Origin: Undibacterium sp. KW1
GTDB lineage: Bacteria; Pseudomonadota; Gammaproteobacteria; Burkholderiales; Burkholderiaceae_D
DNA: 64,000 bases
NCBI RefSeq assembly: GCF_009937955.1
Contig: NZ_AP018439.1
Coordinates: forward strand, 1,240,001-1,304,000
Direction of reading: 5' to 3'
Each line of letters begins with the position of its first letter. Position 1 is the first letter of the stretch. Position numbers and translations under genes: made by a program. Of the stretch, positions 1 to 9,384 are shown piece by piece. The notes beneath the pieces are model-generated. The model was given only the letters and a program-made list of their open reading frames with translations. It searched no databases and had not been told where the DNA came from.

Positions 1-1134
1 GGGACTTTCGTACGCGACACCAGCTTGCCGCGTCGCCTGGGGCTGGAACAGCAGACTTTGCAAGCTGGTGCGGTAGATTTGATTTTCAATTATCCCTGTC
101 TGCCAGGCCAGGATGAAATGCTGCGCGAAGGCTTGCGTGCAATCGCCAGCTCGGGTGACCTGGATGCCTTGCTGCATGCAGCGCCACAAGGTGGCCGTCC
201 GCATGAGCGGCAAATCATTGCCCGGCATCTGCGCAATCGTGGTTTGCGTTTGCCTGCTGAGCAGGTACTGATCGTCAATGGCGCACAGCAGGCGCTGGCG
301 GTGACAGTGCAGGCTTTGCTGGCACCGGGCGATATCCTGGTCATGGATGCGCTGACTTTCCCCGGCATGAAAACCCTGGCGCAATCAGCACGGCTGGACG
401 TGGAAGCCTTGCCACTGGCAGAAGGCAAATTGAATTTGCCAGCGCTGGCGGCGTTGTGCAAACGGCGTCCAGTGCGTGCCGTGTATGTGATGCCCACCAT
501 GCATAATCCCATGGGCACGGTGATGACAGATGAAGAACGCCAGCAGCTTGCCCAACTGGCGCAAAAGCATCAATTCCTGATCATAGAAGATGGCGCATAT
601 GCCTTTCTGGCAGAACCTGCACCCAAGCCGGTGTTTACCTATGTGCCTGAACAGACGGTGTATATTTCCGGCCTGTCAAAAAGTGTGGCATCGGGTTTGC
701 GCATAGGCATGCTGGCTGCGCCGCCAGCGTTGATACCCGCGCTGGAAACAGCGATACGTGTCACCTCAGGTAACACACCGTCTTTGATGATCGCCCTGGC
801 TTGCCGTTGGATAGAATCTGGTGTTGTCGATGAACTGGAAACAAGAAAGCGCAAGGATGCCAGGCAAAGGCAGAAGCTGGCGCGAGCAGCGCTGCATGCT
901 TGCATGCTGACAGCGCATCCCTCTTCTTATTATTTGTGGTTGAGTTTGCCTGATACTTTGAGAGCGGAACAAGTCGCCACAGCGTTGGCAGAGCAGGGCA
1001 TTATGGTGGCAACTGCCGATGCTTTTAACGCTGGAATAACTGCGCTGCAGGCTTTGCGGCTGGCGATAGGATCGGTTCCGCTGGATGTACTTGAACAGGC
1101 ACTGACAAAGATAAATGAGGCATGCTGGCCTTAG
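1..1134 (+). CDS. MocR-type GntR/aminotransferase regulator (5' end outside window)
   Basis: The frame is open from base 1, so the gene starts upstream. The first residues, GTFVRD, look like the end of a GntR winged helix. The rest is a fold-type I aminotransferase domain: HNPMGT near residue 168 of the visible part and the PLP lysine in SGLSKS near residue 227. Such fusions (MocR/PdxR family) are cytoplasmic PLP-responsive transcription regulators in which the aminotransferase domain senses rather than catalyses. A stand-alone aminotransferase is unlikely because the coding sequence runs to the window edge with the GntR-like GTFV motif. The target is unknown because the usual divergent neighbour is outside the window. 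It converges with the gene to its right. Confidence 0.85.
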   Translation, partial: GTFVRDTSLPRRLGLEQQTLQAGAVDLIFNYPCLPGQDEMLREGLRAIASSGDLDALLHAAPQGGRPHERQIIARHLRNRGLRLPAEQVLIVNGAQQALAVTVQALLAPGDILVMDALTFPGMKTLAQSARLDVEALPLAEGKLNLPALAALCKRRPVRAVYVMPTMHNPMGTVMTDEERQQLAQLAQKHQFLIIEDGAYAFLAEPAPKPVFTYVPEQTVYISGLSKSVASGLRIGMLAAPPALIPALETAIRVTSGNTPSLMIALACRWIESGVVDELETRKRKDARQRQKLARAALHACMLTAHPSSYYLWLSLPDTLRAEQVATALAEQGIMVATADAFNAGITALQALRLAIGSVPLDVLEQALTKINEACWP

Positions 1135-1164
1135 TGAGTTCCAAGCACGTTCGTCATGCGTGAT

Positions 1165-1689
1165 TCAGCGTGCCGGGAACTTCTTCATATCGCTAATTTT
1201 CACTTGCAGACCATGTCCTGTTGGTAAGTCGGTCAGACATTGCGCGACAGTGACATGTTTTTGACTGGCTTTGATTTCACCACAGGACAGGCCCTTAGTG
1301 GTTTCAAAAACCTGCGTCTTGCCAAGATAGTAGGTATTGCAGAAATCGACATCATGCCCGGGTGACATGAATTGGCGCACAACTGCCTTGTCCAGGGTTT
1401 TTATCCGTCCTTTGTAAGTGTCTACACTATGATCATAGTAGGATCGTATGTATTCCACTTCCTTTAGGGGCTGGGCCGTGAACAAGGCAAAGTATTTGGC
1501 CGAGCTGCGGGTTTCTTCCAGTTCTCTTGCAGAATAATCCCCGCCTTTTATCTTTTGTTCTATCAATGGCAGGGCAGAGGAGCAACTGAGAACTTTCATT
1601 TCCACATAAGCGGGAATGTTGGCTATATCTTCGGCCCGGCCAGGTGCAGCAATTGCCAACATCAGCACGGTCAGAATAAGTGATTTCAA
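1165..1689 (-). CDS. Secreted hypothetical protein with four cysteines
   Basis: A 174-residue protein I do not recognise. It starts with a clear Sec signal peptide (hydrophobic LILTVLMLAIAA, cleavage expected after GRAED or nearby), so a periplasmic location is likely. The mature part has four cysteines (CSS near 36, DFCNTY, LSCGEI, AQCLTD), enough for two disulfides, and no membrane segment. It lies 22 bp downstream of the amidase gene on the same strand and is probably the last gene of the tsaE-amiC transcript. No function is proposed. Confidence 0.7.
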   Translation of the reverse strand: MKSLILTVLMLAIAAPGRAEDIANIPAYVEMKVLSCSSALPLIEQKIKGGDYSARELEETRSSAKYFALFTAQPLKEVEYIRSYYDHSVDTYKGRIKTLDKAVVRQFMSPGHDVDFCNTYYLGKTQVFETTKGLSCGEIKASQKHVTVAQCLTDLPTGHGLQVKISDMKKFPAR

Positions 1690-1711
1690 TTGTTTTCACC
1701 CATTGATATTC

Positions 1712-3127
1712 TCAGGTCATGCGGTTTTTAGCCAGCGGCGGGTTCTTGGAAAAATATTTCTTGATACCCTTCATGACTGCATCTGCCAGTTGATCCTGGT
1801 AGGCATTGTCGGTCAGCTTGGCTTCTTCTTCCGGGTTGGAGATGAAGGCGGTTTCTATCAAGATGCTGGGGATGTCAGGTGCTTTTAATACCGCAAAGCC
1901 AGCCTGTTCAACTGAGCCCTTGTGCAGCCTGTTGATGCCGCTGATTTCGCTAAGTACGACCTTGCCCAGCTTGAGGCTGTCATTGATTTGCGCCGTGGTC
2001 GATAAATCGAGCAAGACGCTGGCCAACTGCTTGTCATGGGTCTTGATATTGACGCCACCGATGAGGTCGGCAGCATTTTCTTTGTCTGCCAGCCAGCGGG
2101 CGGCAGTCGAGCTTGCGCCTTTTTCTGACAGGATAAACACAGATGAGCCGCGTGCGCTGGAATTGACAAAGGCATCTGCATGCACGGACATGAACAGGTC
2201 TGCCTGCACGGCACGGGCTTTTTGTACCCGGACATTCAAAGGCACAAAATAATCAGAATCGCGGGTCAGCATGACGCGCATATTTGGATGCTGCTCTATC
2301 TTGGCCTTGAGGCGCTTGGCAATCGCCAGCACCACATCTTTTTCACGGCTGCCACCACGGCCTATGGCACCTGGGTCTTCACCGCCATGACCAGGGTCGA
2401 TAGCGATGGTGATCATGCGTGTCAGCTGTACCGGTTTTTCCTGCTTTTCTATGGCTGGCGCACCGGGTTTGATTTCTGGTTGCGGATCAAGCTTGATTTC
2501 TGGCTTGGGCTCTGGTTTGGGTTCGGTTTTGCCCGCGAGTATATCGGCAGGGTTTGCCGTAGCTACCGGTGCCTGGTTGATGGCACCTGGTTCCTTGTTC
2601 CATTCGCCTTTTTCTATCAAGGCAGCGAGCGGGTCTGTTGGATTGGCGGGGTAAAGATCAAATACCAGCCTGTGTTTGTAATTACCCACTGGTGGCAGGG
2701 TAAATACCTGCGGGCTGACTTCTTCTTTGAGGTCGAACACCAGGCGCACGACGTTGGGGCGGTTCTGGCCCACGCGCACTTGTTTGATATAGGGGTCATT
2801 CGACTTGATCTTGGCGACCAGTTCCTTGAGCTTGGCATTGAGCTCCAGTCCTTCGATATCGACAAACAGGCGATACGGGTCTTTCAGTACGAAGTGATTG
2901 GTTTTGAGCTCACTGTCATTTTCCAGCGTGACGCGGGTATAGTCTTCTGCTGGCCACACGCGCACGGCAAGTATCTGCGCCGCCCTGGCAGCAGGTGCCA
3001 GGACAGAGAGCAGCAGGGTACCACCTGCCTTGAGCAGGACGCGGCGTTTTTGGGTGCGCGCTGTATCAGTACCTGGCGTACTTTCAGGGCTTATAGATTC
3101 GGGGCGAACTTGAGTGATGCGAGACAT
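1712..3127 (-). CDS. amiC: N-acetylmuramoyl-L-alanine amidase, AmiC type
   Basis: A 471-residue periplasmic cell-wall amidase that removes stem peptides from peptidoglycan during daughter-cell separation. The N-terminus carries a twin-arginine signal (KRRVLLKAGG followed by a hydrophobic stretch ending in ARAAQ). An AMIN domain follows (about residues 50-160), then a Pro/Lys/Glu-rich linker (about 185-235) and an Amidase_3 zinc domain starting at TIAIDPGHGGEDPGAIG, with the zinc ligands H of DPGHGG, E of REKD and H of SVHADAF. The C-terminal IETAFISNPEEE is also typical. The start overlaps the end of tsaE by 37 bp, an order common in proteobacteria, and implies translational coupling. Confidence 0.95.
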   Translation of the reverse strand: MSRITQVRPESISPESTPGTDTARTQKRRVLLKAGGTLLLSVLAPAARAAQILAVRVWPAEDYTRVTLENDSELKTNHFVLKDPYRLFVDIEGLELNAKLKELVAKIKSNDPYIKQVRVGQNRPNVVRLVFDLKEEVSPQVFTLPPVGNYKHRLVFDLYPANPTDPLAALIEKGEWNKEPGAINQAPVATANPADILAGKTEPKPEPKPEIKLDPQPEIKPGAPAIEKQEKPVQLTRMITIAIDPGHGGEDPGAIGRGGSREKDVVLAIAKRLKAKIEQHPNMRVMLTRDSDYFVPLNVRVQKARAVQADLFMSVHADAFVNSSARGSSVFILSEKGASSTAARWLADKENAADLIGGVNIKTHDKQLASVLLDLSTTAQINDSLKLGKVVLSEISGINRLHKGSVEQAGFAVLKAPDIPSILIETAFISNPEEEAKLTDNAYQDQLADAVMKGIKKYFSKNPPLAKNRMT

Positions 3128-3576
3128 GCGATACCTTTAGCAGACAACGCGTGCAATTCTACCTCACGACCGTCACCGGCGACGCGCAAAAATACATTCA
3201 AATCAGGTTCTGGCAGTACACCATCAGCTTTTTCTGGCCATTCAACGACGCAGATATTGCTGTCATTAAACTCTTCGCGGAAGCCCGCTTCGGCAAATTC
3301 ATCTGCACTGATCATGCGATACAGGTCAAAATGCATGATGGTGACAGCCTGGCCATTGAGCGTGACCTGGTAAGGTTCGGCCAGCGTATAAGTAGGGCTT
3401 TTGACGTTGCCGCTATGGCCTGCGGCATGGATCATGGCGCGGGTCAGGGCGGTCTTGCCTGCACCGAGGTCGCCATGCAAAAAAATACTCATGCCTGGCT
3501 TCAGCGCATGCGCCAGGCATTTACCCAGTGCCTGGGTTGCTGCTTCATCGGCGAGTGTGGTCTTATAATGTGACAT
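3091..3576 (-). CDS. tsaE: tRNA threonylcarbamoyladenosine biosynthesis ATPase TsaE
   Basis: A cytoplasmic ATPase of about 161 residues that works with TsaB, TsaC and TsaD to make t6A37 on ANN-decoding tRNAs. The Walker A motif GDLGAGKTALTR lies near residue 40, and SPTYTL and HFDLYR are the other family signatures. I chose the ATG beginning MSHYK; a TTG three codons upstream (3585) is an alternative. It diverges from queG across about 80 bp, and its end overlaps amiC. TsaD, its partner, is also in this window at 30659-31687. Confidence 0.93.
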   Translation of the reverse strand: MSHYKTTLADEAATQALGKCLAHALKPGMSIFLHGDLGAGKTALTRAMIHAAGHSGNVKSPTYTLAEPYQVTLNGQAVTIMHFDLYRMISADEFAEAGFREEFNDSNICVVEWPEKADGVLPEPDLNVFLRVAGDGREVELHALSAKGIACLASLKFAPNL

Positions 3577-3655
3577 TTCCTGCAAAGTTCCTATTCATGA
3601 ATCTGCCTAACATAGCACAACACCCTCAATCTGTGTACTACAGAGGGGCGGGCGC

Positions 3656-4750
3656 GTGAGTCTGGACAGCGCAACCCTGGCTGACCTGGCGGGGCAAATA
3701 CGTCTATGGGGCAAGGAGCTGGGCTTTGCCGAGTTGCGCATAGGCGATGTCGATCTGTCACATATAGAAGGCAGCTTCCAGGCCTGGCTGGATGCCGGTT
3801 ACCACGGCGAAATGACCTATATGGCCAGCCACGGTACCAAACGCACCCGCCCGGCAGAGCTGGTGCCGGGCACGGTCAGGGTGATTTCTGCCCGTATGAA
3901 CTATCTGCCCAAGACGGAAAGCTGGCGTGTCGAAGAGCAGGGGCAGGCGGCAGACAAGGCTGTTATATCCTTGTATGCGCGTGGCCGCGACTACCATAAA
4001 GTCTTGCGTACCCGCCTGCAACAACTGGCCGAACGCATAGAAAAAGCCATAGGCCCGTTCGGTTACCGGGTCTTTACCGATTCTGCCCCCGTCATGGAAG
4101 TGGCGCTGGCAGCCAAGGCTGGCCTGGGCTGGCGTGGAAAACATAGTCTGTTACTCAGTCGCGAGGCTGGTTCGATGTTTTTTCTCGGAGAAATCCTGAT
4201 TGACATACCCCTACCTGTCGATGAACCAGTCGGCCAGCATTGTGGCCAGTGCAGCGCCTGCATGGATGTTTGCCCGACCAAGGCCATCGTTGCACCTTAT
4301 ACCGTTGATGCGCGCTTGTGCGTGTCTTACTTGACAATAGAATTGCACGGCAGCATACCTGTGGAATTGCGGCCCCTGATCGGCAATCGCGTGTATGGCT
4401 GTGATGACTGCCAACTGGTCTGCCCCTGGAACAAGTTTGCCCAGGCGGCAGCCGTGGATGATTTTTCTGTCCGCAATGGTCTTGACAATGCCCGCATGGT
4501 GCACTTGTTTGCCTGGACTGAAGAACAATTCCTGCGCATGCTGGAGGGGAGCCCTATACGACGCATAGGGCATGAGCGCTGGTTGCGGAATATTGCGGTC
4601 GGGTTGGGGAATGCGGCGGTCAGTATGCGGGGGGATGCTGAGATCGTGGCGGCTTTGCAGGCACGGCTGGGGCATTCTTCTGAGATGGTGAGGGAGCATG
4701 TGGTTTGGGCTTTGGGGAGGCATGGAGTGGAGACAAGAAGCGATGGCTGA
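3656..4750 (+). CDS. queG: Epoxyqueuosine reductase QueG
   Basis: A 364-residue cobalamin- and iron-sulfur-dependent enzyme that reduces epoxyqueuosine to queuosine in tRNA, the last step of queuosine biosynthesis. Two 4Fe-4S signatures are visible: CGQCSACMDVCPTKAI (about residues 198-213) and CDDCQLVCPW (about 250-259). The C-terminal part, with IRRIGHERWLRNIAVGLGN, is the HEAT-repeat-like tail. Translation starts at GTG; the upstream GAGGGGCGGGC offers a ribosome binding site. The last codons overlap the start of the next gene. Confidence 0.95.
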   Translation: MSLDSATLADLAGQIRLWGKELGFAELRIGDVDLSHIEGSFQAWLDAGYHGEMTYMASHGTKRTRPAELVPGTVRVISARMNYLPKTESWRVEEQGQAADKAVISLYARGRDYHKVLRTRLQQLAERIEKAIGPFGYRVFTDSAPVMEVALAAKAGLGWRGKHSLLLSREAGSMFFLGEILIDIPLPVDEPVGQHCGQCSACMDVCPTKAIVAPYTVDARLCVSYLTIELHGSIPVELRPLIGNRVYGCDDCQLVCPWNKFAQAAAVDDFSVRNGLDNARMVHLFAWTEEQFLRMLEGSPIRRIGHERWLRNIAVGLGNAAVSMRGDAEIVAALQARLGHSSEMVREHVVWALGRHGVETRSDG

Positions 4751-5681
4751 ATATTTGTTTGATAATAGAGACACTACTTCAGGCAGAAATTTTGTCCTGA
4801 CCAGTTATCTTGAGTGGATGTATCGCAGTAGTAATTTTGTCCGGTTTCTGGAGTACTTTTCGACAAGGACAGGATTTGTCGCGGATGAAACAGGATTTCG
4901 TTTCCCAGACTTGACTGAATATGATGCAGAATATTATTTCACAGGTGTGCGAGTCTGGGTTGGTACGCAAAAAGTAACACTGGCTGAGGTCGATTTTGTT
5001 GGGCAAGTCAGGGAAGCTTGTGAAAGCTATTGCAATAAGCATCAAGATCAAGCGAGTCTGGTCAATACTTTACTTCAAAAAATTCAAGACAATTGCAGGC
5101 AATTAGAGCTCACATCAAAATTTGAAATGTTGAGTAGAGATGCCTCCAAAGCGGACACGAGCATGACTGACGAAGTCATTGATAAACTGTTTCATGATGA
5201 TTTGATCGACTGGGGCGTAGTTTTGTTAGAAGTGGCAGGTATGCAAGGTATTGATGAGGGTTTGAGACCGACACTTGTAAAAGATTTTGCGTACCATGAG
5301 CTTGAGGAAATCGCCATTCATGATCCCCTGTTGGAAGTCATTGTAGATCTGGCTAAAAACAGCGGATACAGCTCTGTTGATTTATGCGAAAAGATAGAAA
5401 AAGTCTGTCAAGCCAAAAATATAGATATGGATAAGTCCAGGCGAAAATGGTTGCTCGCTTTGCTCGACGGGATGTTATTGGATATTGACTCTGATTCTAT
5501 GTACGGACTCATAAAAATCGCGAAATTTTGGGCTGCATGGGGATGGCCTCCTGGTAGTGCAGCCTTGATGCGACATGATAAGAAAATGTCTTCCCAAGAC
5601 TATCATTCATCAGTCAATTACAGACAAGTGATAGCGAATCACCGTGAATGGCTGGAAACGGAGATTGCGGCCTGTCGATAG
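4743..5681 (+). CDS. Hypothetical protein, AT-rich
   Basis: A 312-residue soluble protein that I do not recognise. I chose the ATG that overlaps the queG stop codon region by 8 bp; the frame stays open further upstream inside queG. It is acidic and helix-rich, with no signal peptide or membrane segment. It contains an aromatic N-terminal part (EWMYRSSNFVRFLEYF) and a C-terminal FWAAWGWPPGSAA motif. Its base composition is visibly more AT-rich than queG and than the carrier gene on the other side, which suggests later acquisition. Its overall style resembles immunity-type proteins, but I cannot name a family. Confidence 0.65.
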   Translation: MAEYLFDNRDTTSGRNFVLTSYLEWMYRSSNFVRFLEYFSTRTGFVADETGFRFPDLTEYDAEYYFTGVRVWVGTQKVTLAEVDFVGQVREACESYCNKHQDQASLVNTLLQKIQDNCRQLELTSKFEMLSRDASKADTSMTDEVIDKLFHDDLIDWGVVLLEVAGMQGIDEGLRPTLVKDFAYHELEEIAIHDPLLEVIVDLAKNSGYSSVDLCEKIEKVCQAKNIDMDKSRRKWLLALLDGMLLDIDSDSMYGLIKIAKFWAAWGWPPGSAALMRHDKKMSSQDYHSSVNYRQVIANHREWLETEIAACR

Positions 5682-5762
5682 TGTTATGTTGAACGTTATT
5701 ATGGCTAGCACTGTACACGGATACGTTAGGCAAGTTGTGTGTAAAACGACTTTCATTTGACA

Positions 5763-6653
5763 TCACCGCACCAAACTCAACCACACCGGCAAAGTCAGCA
5801 CCGACAACACCGTGCTGGCAGAAATCAGAAATGCCACGAATGGCCCGTTGCCGCCCATGCGTGCTGCGAGTACATAAGCACTGGATGCGGTAGGCAGGGC
5901 GCAAAAGACGACGGCGATTTGCAATTGTAGCGGCGGCAGTTCCAGCCAGCGACCGAGCAGCAGGGCGATGAACGGCAGGGCCAGCAGTTTCACCGATAAA
6001 AAATAGGCGGCTATACCCTTGGCTTCGCGCAAGCCAGACAGGCGCATCCCGGCACCCACTGCCAGCAAGCCCAGCGCGATTGAGGCATTGCCCAGCCGCG
6101 ACAGGGTGGCGGCAATACCTTCTGGCATGGGTATTTCCAGCACACTGAACAAGACACCACTGGCGGTACCGACCACCAGCGGGTTGCTGGCGATTTCTTT
6201 CATGAGCCTGCCGCTATTGTGTGCCAGTGCATACACCGCGCCCATATTACAGAGCGGTACTAGAAAACCGATCAGCAATGCCATCAATGCGGTACCCTGG
6301 TCACCCGCGAGACGTGAGGCAATCGCTAGCGCTATATAGGAATTGAAACGAAATGCGGTTTGCACGCCTGATTCAAATATCCTGGGCGCTGTGGTAAACA
6401 TGAACTTGGCCAGCCAGCCCAGCAGCATGCCACAGCCGGTAGTGATGACAGCGACCTGTAGCAAGTGCCCCGTTGAATGAAAATCAAAGCGGGTGCGCGA
6501 GGTGGTATAAAACAGCAGGGCCGGGAACATGATGAAATAAACGATCTTTTCCACCCCGGCCCAAAAATGTCCACCCCAGTGCGCATGACGTGCCAGTAGA
6601 GAGCCTATCAGTATCAGGCTGAAGTCGGGGAAGAGCAGGGTGAAGATGGACAT
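5763..6653 (-). CDS. AEC-family (auxin efflux carrier-like) transporter
   Basis: A 296-residue inner-membrane protein with about eight to ten hydrophobic segments spread over its whole length. AEC carriers in bacteria often move small organic acids such as malate or malonate. The internal NPLVVGTASGVLFSVLEIPMP and the C-terminal ALPTASSAYVLAARMGG are typical of the family. It starts 18 bp after the response regulator gene, so it belongs to the kinase-regulator transcript. This suggests that its substrate overlaps with that of the divergent TRAP system. Confidence 0.88.
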   Translation of the reverse strand: MSIFTLLFPDFSLILIGSLLARHAHWGGHFWAGVEKIVYFIMFPALLFYTTSRTRFDFHSTGHLLQVAVITTGCGMLLGWLAKFMFTTAPRIFESGVQTAFRFNSYIALAIASRLAGDQGTALMALLIGFLVPLCNMGAVYALAHNSGRLMKEIASNPLVVGTASGVLFSVLEIPMPEGIAATLSRLGNASIALGLLAVGAGMRLSGLREAKGIAAYFLSVKLLALPFIALLLGRWLELPPLQLQIAVVFCALPTASSAYVLAARMGGNGPFVAFLISASTVLSVLTLPVWLSLVR

Positions 6654-6671
6654 CGGCTTTACTTCAATTAT

Positions 6672-7262
6672 TTACTTGAGCAAGCCCGCCAGCTCTACCG
6701 CAGTCTTGACCTGCATCTTGTCAAAGATATGGGCACGGTGTACTTCTACCGTGCGCATGCTGATACCGAGCTGGTCGGCGATGACCTTGTTCATTTTTCC
6801 CAGCAAGATCAGGTCCAGCACTTCTTTTTCCCGGGCAGACAGGCTGGCAAGACGGTCATGGACCAGCGCGGCAGAACCTGCCTGGCGCGAGATGGCCAGG
6901 GCTTCTTGCACTCTGTCCATGAGCTTGTTGTCATTAAAGGGTTTTTCAAAAAAATCAAAGGCACCGCGCTTCAGTGTATCTACTGCCATCGGTACATCGC
7001 CATGGCCAGTCAGGAAAATCACGGGCAGGCGTTTGGTCAATTGCCGGGCTGCCAGCATTTCAAACAGATTGATGCCGGTCAGGCCGGGCATGCGCACGTC
7101 CAGCAGGATGCAGTCGCCCTGGCTGTCAAAGATCAGGGGTTTGTCGAGGGCCAGCAGGAATTTTTCTGCACTCTCATAGCTGTGTGCGGCGATCTGCCTG
7201 GACCTGGCCAGCCATGATAAAGAGTCACGTATGACCTCTTCATCGTCAATAATATGTAGCAT
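6672..7262 (-). CDS. FixJ/NarL-type response regulator (DctR-like)
   Basis: A 196-residue two-component regulator. The receiver domain has the acidic pair near residues 7-8 (DDEE), the phospho-acceptor Asp in ILLDVRMPG near 55, and the Lys in FEKPF. The C-terminal LuxR-type helix-turn-helix begins at SLSAREKEVLDLI, with ISMRTVEVHRAHI as recognition region. It follows the kinase gene by 41 bp. It probably activates dctPQM, since a direct repeat lies in front of that promoter at 9331-9374. It may also control the AEC gene downstream. Confidence 0.93.
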   Translation of the reverse strand: MLHIIDDEEVIRDSLSWLARSRQIAAHSYESAEKFLLALDKPLIFDSQGDCILLDVRMPGLTGINLFEMLAARQLTKRLPVIFLTGHGDVPMAVDTLKRGAFDFFEKPFNDNKLMDRVQEALAISRQAGSAALVHDRLASLSAREKEVLDLILLGKMNKVIADQLGISMRTVEVHRAHIFDKMQVKTAVELAGLLK

Positions 7263-7303
7263 GGTATCTCCCGTTTTTTGTGTGGCGCATTATGTATTTC
7301 TTG

Positions 7304-9292
7304 TTAACTTGATGCGCTCGGATAGTCTTGTATAGGTATAGCGAATTGGAAAATAGTACCACCGGCAGGGTTTTCATGATGTGAGAGCTTGCCGCCGTGG
7401 AATTCTATGGCAGTGCGGCAAATGTTCAAACCCATGCCCATGCCCGCAGACTTGGTAGTGAAAAATGGCGAGAACAGTTTCTCGGCCACTTCTACTGGTA
7501 TGCCGTGACCGCGGTCAGTCACACTGACGATAATCTGCTGTGTGTCTTCATCCAGCGCAGCCTCTACCCGTAGTATACGTTTTTCAGGTGCCGTGGTTTG
7601 CATGGCCTCGATGGCATTTCTGGTCAGGTTCAACAAGACTTGCTCCAGCAATACCCGGTCTGCCAGCACCAGTGGCAACTTGGGCCTGACCTTCCATTGC
7701 AGGGCGACATGGCTGGCCTGCGCCTGCAGTTCCACCAGGGGCATGGCACTTTGTATAAGGTCGGCAATTTGCAGGGGCTCACGGGCCGCTTCGCGTTTTT
7801 TTACAAACTCGTGCACGCTGCGTATGATTTGCCCTGCACGCTGCGCCTGGGCATTGACTTTTTCGAGCGCACTTTGGAACAGGCTGCGGTCTATCATGCC
7901 CGCCTGCAAGAGGTTGACGGCCCCTGTGGTATAGCTGGAAATTGCCGCCAGTGGCTGGTTCAGCTCATGCGCGAGCATGGAGGCAATTTCACCCATGGTC
8001 GCCAGTTTGGCGCTGGTGTGCAGCTTTTCTTCCTGCTGACGAGTCAGTTCCTGGGCGCGCCTGAGCTCAGAGATATCAAGGATGGAGCTCATCCAGCCAG
8101 CCTGTTTTCCCTGTTCATCGATGAGGGCAGATTCATAGATCAGTACCGGGATGCGTTCGCCGCTGGCATGCTGGTATGTCGTCTCGAAACCTTCGGACGG
8201 CACGGTACCCGCCAGTAACTGGGTAAAGCGCTGCTGGTATTCTTCTATGGCTTCAGGTGCCCAGTAAGGCATGGGCGGCATGCGCCCTATGATTTCTTCT
8301 GCCGGGAAACCCACCATGCGACAAAAAGCCGGATTGACATAAGTCAGGCGGCCTTCCATGTCGCGTGCACGCAAGCCGGTGACCAGGGAGTTTTCCATCG
8401 CAGCGCGGAAGGTTACCTGCTTGCGCAGCGCCCCCTCTGCCGCCAGCCGCCGGTTGATATCTCGCCACAGGGCCAGCAGGCTCCAGATCAATCCTATCGA
8501 TAACAGGATGACCGACAATACCAGCAAGTTCGACAAAAGCTTGGGTTCGGTCTTGATGCTGTTGGTGCGCAAGACCAGGGTCAGGCTGGGTAATTCCCAG
8601 GCGCGGCTGTGGGTATACACGTTTTTGCCGCTACCACCGGCGCTCCGCTCCGCCAGGATGCGGTCGTCAATGTCGGTGATGGTGATCTGGTTATCCTGGG
8701 CAAACCACCAGGGCACCAGTTCTTCCAGGATGGCATTCATGCGGTAACTGATCATGATGCTGCCTACCCGGTGATCGTCTTTGATCAGAGGGATCTGGCA
8801 ATGCATGAGATAGGCATTCTTGGCATTGATTTCCAAAACCGGCTTCATGCACACCGTTTCTTCGCTGACATCAAGTTCGCCAAATTCAAACTTGGGGAGG
8901 GGGATCCTGTCATTGTTCGCCGGTATGACCTCGCGGGTATCGACCAGCAATTTATTGTTGGCGTCATACCAGGCGATGCGCTGGATTTCACGGTTGTTCT
9001 TGAGTATGGTGCGAAAGCGATCAAGCACGGCATCTTTTTGCAACTTGGCCGATTTGATTTCATTGCCTATCTGGCGCAAGACTTCGTCATTGCGGTTGAG
9101 CTGGAATTGTATGGCCTGCTCCACCCATAGCGAATCAGCGATCAGTTGCTCCTGACGCTCATTGGCTTCCATGCGCTGCGCCTGCCACGGTAACCAGATC
9201 AGCGTGGACAAGAATAACAACAACAGCAAGATGGGAATAATCCAGCGCCACTTTTGATTGGGCCAGGATTGGGAACGGTGAAGGCTTTTCAT
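7304..9292 (-). CDS. Membrane sensor histidine kinase, DctB/DctS-like
   Basis: A 662-residue inner-membrane kinase. The first transmembrane segment is at about 17-36 (IIPILLLLLFLSTLIWLPW). A periplasmic sensor region of about 220 residues follows, then a second transmembrane segment near 255-278. Next come a PAS domain (FRAAMENSLVTGLRARDMEG, then VNPAFCRMVGFPAEE), the HisKA box MLAHELNQPLAAISSY with the phospho-accepting His, and an HATPase domain (NLTRNAIEAM, DRGHGIP, TTKSAGMGMGLN). The architecture is that of C4-dicarboxylate sensors. It heads the kinase-regulator-AEC transcript, divergent from dctPQM. Confidence 0.93.
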   Translation of the reverse strand: MKSLHRSQSWPNQKWRWIIPILLLLLFLSTLIWLPWQAQRMEANERQEQLIADSLWVEQAIQFQLNRNDEVLRQIGNEIKSAKLQKDAVLDRFRTILKNNREIQRIAWYDANNKLLVDTREVIPANNDRIPLPKFEFGELDVSEETVCMKPVLEINAKNAYLMHCQIPLIKDDHRVGSIMISYRMNAILEELVPWWFAQDNQITITDIDDRILAERSAGGSGKNVYTHSRAWELPSLTLVLRTNSIKTEPKLLSNLLVLSVILLSIGLIWSLLALWRDINRRLAAEGALRKQVTFRAAMENSLVTGLRARDMEGRLTYVNPAFCRMVGFPAEEIIGRMPPMPYWAPEAIEEYQQRFTQLLAGTVPSEGFETTYQHASGERIPVLIYESALIDEQGKQAGWMSSILDISELRRAQELTRQQEEKLHTSAKLATMGEIASMLAHELNQPLAAISSYTTGAVNLLQAGMIDRSLFQSALEKVNAQAQRAGQIIRSVHEFVKKREAAREPLQIADLIQSAMPLVELQAQASHVALQWKVRPKLPLVLADRVLLEQVLLNLTRNAIEAMQTTAPEKRILRVEAALDEDTQQIIVSVTDRGHGIPVEVAEKLFSPFFTTKSAGMGMGLNICRTAIEFHGGKLSHHENPAGGTIFQFAIPIQDYPSASS

Positions 9293-9330
9293 GACCCTAG
9301 TTTACTTCAGAGCGTGATTTATCGACAAAT

Positions 9331-9374
9331 ACATCGCACAAACACTGCATAATCATTACACAAACATCGCACAA
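9331..9374. promoter_or_regulatory. Two direct repeats ACATCGCACAA, likely regulator boxes
   Basis: The 11-mer ACATCGCACAA occurs at 9331-9341 and again at 9364-9374, 33 bp apart (about three helical turns). The proximal copy ends 10 bp before a -35-like element. They lie between the divergent kinase gene and dctP, a natural site for binding of the FixJ-type regulator. Binding is inferred. Confidence 0.6.
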
Positions 9375-9384
9375 TAATTAAGCC

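Noticed and set aside
2180..3373. A 397-codon plus-strand frame across amiC and tsaE
   Set aside because: It is antisense to two well-recognised genes with full family motifs, and its translation has no domain character.
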